A stretch of 14,345 bases of DNA, from assembly GCA_031264545.1 (NCBI GenBank), contig JAISDV010000112.1, positions 1 to 14,345 on the forward strand, written 5' to 3'. The stretch is from Oscillospiraceae bacterium (GTDB taxonomy: Bacteria > Bacillota > Clostridia > Oscillospirales > Oscillospiraceae). The notes beneath the pieces are model-generated. The model saw only the letters and a list, made by a program, of their open reading frames with translations, did not search any database and was not told where the DNA came from. This document shows positions 12,677 to 14,345 of the stretch, one piece after another. How positions within the stretch are numbered: position 1 is the first letter of the stretch; each line of letters opens with the position of its first letter. Both the position numbers and the translations under genes were made by a program.

Positions 12677-13177
12677 CTAGGTGCTGTCGCCGGGTTTTCC
12701 GCGATGGCGGGGCGCGCGCTTTGCGTCCGCGATCTTAAACAAGCGCTGCATTTTGATTTTGTGACAAGCGCCGGAACAGGTATTTGTGCGCTTGCCATTA
12801 GCCGGGAACTCCTTGCCGCAAACGACGCAGGCCGTCGTTTTGCGGAGGGCAGCATACCGCGCGGGGTTTATCGCCTCCTTACGGTCGGCGTAGTATTCCA
12901 AGCCCTGCTCGCGGTCAATCTCCGCAACCGCAGCCGGCGCGCAAACGGGGCAAGATCGCTGCAGGGCGCCGGAGACAATGTACGGCTTGCCGCATATCTC
13001 GCAGCTGCTGATGGTTTCGCCCAGCTTGCGGGCCTGCCCGAGCTTGGCTCGCCGCTTATGTTCCTTGCGTTGCTTCTTCTGGCGCTCCGACCGGCAGTCC
13101 GGGCAATACCACGCCCGAGGACCGCCCGCGAAGGAGCGACCGCACTGCCGGCAGATACGGTTGGGGTACATCGCCAT
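12677..13177 (-). CDS. Triple zinc-finger protein of mobile-element type
   Basis: A 166-aa basic protein with three four-cysteine zinc sites: C9xxC12 with C25xxC28, C59xxC62 with C76xxC79, and C117xxC120 with C134 and C138 (CSGACH). Between the first two lies a strongly basic helix (residues 29-52, rich in K, R, Q), suggesting nucleic-acid binding. I do not recognise a named function; the arrangement recalls uncharacterised treble-clef/zinc-ribbon proteins of Clostridia prophages and conjugative elements. The frame is open far upstream, but ATG 13177 is chosen because it follows the TAG of the preceding gene by 2 nt (TAGCCATG), typical of translational coupling; no strong ribosome binding site is present. 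It ends close to the RNA terminator. Confidence 0.72.
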   Translation of the reverse strand: MAMYPNRICRQCGRSFAGGPRAWYCPDCRSERQKKQRKEHKRRAKLGQARKLGETISSCEICGKPYIVSGALQRSCPVCAPAAVAEIDREQGLEYYADRKEAINPARYAALRKTTACVVCGKEFPANGKRTNTCSGACHKIKMQRLFKIADAKRAPRHRGKPGDST

Positions 13178-13179
13178 GG

Positions 13180-13524
13180 CTACGCGTCCAGATCGAGCGC
13201 GATGAAGCCGAGAAGCTCGGCCATCATCAGGCGCATATACCCGAGACAGTGCCGCCGGCCGCCGTCCCACTCTACGACGGTGCGGAGTGGAATGGCAAAT
13301 CGGTCCGCGAATTTGCCCTGAGACAGGCCTGCGCGCTTGCGCAGGTCGCGGACGGACCAATTGGCGATCTCGTAAATGTGCCGGAGGTCGCGGACGATCC
13401 TGTCGGTGTCTCCGTTGTACAGATCGTCCATCCAGCCCTGCCAGCCGAGCGACGCAATGAAAGTGTCATCGTCGCGGACGTCCGCTGCCTCGCGGACGAG
13501 GTTGTAAAATAATTTGCGTGTCAT
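13180..13524 (-). CDS. Helix-turn-helix protein (XRE-like)
   Basis: A 114-aa protein with an XRE/Cro-type helix-turn-helix at about residues 57-90: SVRDLRKRAGLSQGKFADRF followed by AIPLRTVVEWDGGRR, the standard recognition-helix pattern (LSQ, P-R-T, W-G). The N-terminal 50 residues (DDTFIASLGWQGWMDDLYNG) have no match I can name. Likely a DNA-binding regulator or an antitoxin-type protein of the integrated element; nothing in the neighbouring genes identifies a toxin. ATG at 13524 with an excellent AAGGAGG 7 nt upstream. Coupled to the zinc-finger gene downstream; a strong hairpin lies in its leader. Confidence 0.78.
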   Translation of the reverse strand: MTRKLFYNLVREAADVRDDDTFIASLGWQGWMDDLYNGDTDRIVRDLRHIYEIANWSVRDLRKRAGLSQGKFADRFAIPLRTVVEWDGGRRHCLGYMRLMMAELLGFIALDLDA

Positions 13525-13557
13525 GGGGGGTCCTCCTTGTGTTTTTTATTGCCGAGA

Positions 13558-13581
13558 CAGGCCGGCGTTGGCGCCGGCCTG
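13558..13581. repeat. Perfect 10-bp GC inverted repeat in the leader of the HTH gene
   Basis: CAGGCCGGCG (13558-13567) and CGCCGGCCTG (13572-13581) with a TTGG centre. No T-tract follows on either strand within the expected distance, so it is not a normal terminator. It lies 34 bp upstream of the HTH ATG and 19 bp after the previous gene, so it could be an operator for the HTH protein or an mRNA structure. Confidence 0.6.
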
Positions 13582-13599
13582 CGCTGTGGGGAGCGTGCC

Positions 13600-14343
13600 C
13601 TAGGAATTTATAAAGATTTCGTACCCGGTTTTGGGATACATGGGCGCGTGAATGCCCTTGATGTAGTGCCGACTTCCGACGCTCATCAGAGTGCCGGAAA
13701 TTTTTTGGTGCCAGCAATAACCTTCGTCGCTGACAGACCAACCGCTGATTCCATCATCGTCTTCCCAGCGGAGATATACGGTGTAGCTCTCCGCGGAATT
13801 TGGATTGTCCACATTTGTACACTCAAGCTCGAAGTCGTTGGCCTTGAGGTGCGCGCGCATGTATTTTATCGCGGCCTCGACGTCCTGCCGCCGCTTTTGT
13901 CCACGCGGCAAACGCGGCCCGGTGGGTTCCTCACGCCATTTGTCTGCCAGTTTTTTTAAAACCGGGTGGCCGGGACCGCGCAACAGTTTGCCTCTGAGAT
14001 TATAGACTGCAACGCAGTCTCTGGCGGCACTATAGCCTCCGTATTTTGTAACGTTTTTCGTCCCGCTCGTGCGCTCAGCCCCTCGGCTGTCGTAAAACTC
14101 GCGGGCCTCTTGCTGCGTTACGCCGCAGGCGTGGGCGGCCTGAAGGTCATCCATACAAGTGATCTGCACCCAAAAATAGCGCATTAGCTTGGCTTTTTTC
14201 ATATCCTCGCGCTGCGTCAGCGAGGGATAGCCAGAATACATCGACTGCCAATAGTATTCGGGGGGATGATAGTACTGCGAGTATTTTTTGATTATCGCTT
14301 GCCGCTCCGCTAGTGGGAGCTCGCGATATTCCTTGCTTGTCAT
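13600..14343 (-). CDS. Hypothetical protein, 247 aa, likely mobile-element encoded
   Basis: Not recognised. The protein begins MTSKEYRELPLAERQAIIKKYSQYYHPP, is polar and rich in aromatic residues (YYHPPEYYW), has a middle segment TQQEAREFYDSRG that could be a helix-turn-helix-like region, a basic stretch PRLPRGQKRRQ, and ends YEIFINS. No signal peptide, membrane segment or catalytic motif is obvious. The ATG lies 2 bp from the window edge, so the ribosome binding site and any longer N-terminus cannot be seen. It precedes the HTH gene on the same strand by 75 bp, suggesting an operon of element genes. Confidence 0.6.
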   Translation of the reverse strand: MTSKEYRELPLAERQAIIKKYSQYYHPPEYYWQSMYSGYPSLTQREDMKKAKLMRYFWVQITCMDDLQAAHACGVTQQEAREFYDSRGAERTSGTKNVTKYGGYSAARDCVAVYNLRGKLLRGPGHPVLKKLADKWREEPTGPRLPRGQKRRQDVEAAIKYMRAHLKANDFELECTNVDNPNSAESYTVYLRWEDDDGISGWSVSDEGYCWHQKISGTLMSVGSRHYIKGIHAPMYPKTGYEIFINS

Positions 14344-14345
14344 TT

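Noticed and set aside
12632..13321. 229-aa plus-strand ORF opposite the zinc-finger and HTH genes
   Set aside because: The cysteine motifs and the coupling on the minus strand show that strand to be coding; the plus ORF begins within the RNA terminator.
13558..13581. Hairpin as an intrinsic terminator of the 247-aa gene
   Set aside because: No T-run follows on the minus strand.

Overview
The window looks like the chromosome of a GC-rich member of the Clostridia (Firmicutes), probably near the Oscillospiraceae. The reasons are strong AGGAGG-type ribosome binding sites, an S10 operon in Gram-positive style, an SLH-domain wall protein, a SecA with a C-terminal SEC-C zinc tail, and an encoded CCA on the tRNA. 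Genus-level placement is inference.

Region 1 (1-3150, minus strand) is the start of the S10 ribosomal protein operon: rpsJ, rplC, rplD, rplW, rplB (rplB runs off the left edge). It has a good sigma-70-type promoter at 3117-3145 and a leader of about 320 nt. The leader holds a terminator hairpin, a possible competing antiterminator pairing and a possible 36-aa leader ORF, so it may be an attenuator. rplC carries an odd C-terminal tandem nonapeptide.

Region 2 (3258-4372, minus) has a secreted stalk-domain protein, a frameshifted small zinc-ribbon/membrane gene, and an orphan 49-codon frame lying in frame behind the stop of the next gene upstream.

Region 3 (4373-11453, minus) is a compact cluster probably read from an extended -10 promoter in front of secA: secA, pgeF, a family 5 solute-binding lipoprotein, cdd, and an SLH-anchored M15 D,D-carboxypeptidase. 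The themes are protein export, cell-wall maintenance and nucleoside/peptide salvage.

Region 4 (11454-12372, plus) has a small Smr-domain gene with its own promoter and a strikingly palindromic upstream region, then a tRNA-Gly(UCC) with its own promoter and terminator.

Region 5 (12373-14345) looks like the edge of an integrated mobile element next to the tRNA gene: three minus-strand genes (a 247-aa unknown, a helix-turn-helix protein, a triple zinc-finger protein). Between the tRNA and these genes lies the most interesting item: a consensus promoter, then at the predicted +1 a single type I-C-like CRISPR repeat (12564-12592), 24 nt of unique sequence, and a strong terminator. This predicts a roughly 90-nt RNA with one repeat and no array and no cas genes in view. 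It fits the solitary-repeat RNAs carried by mobile elements (RNA anti-CRISPR-like) or another CRISPR-derived guide RNA, and is the best candidate here for an undescribed system.
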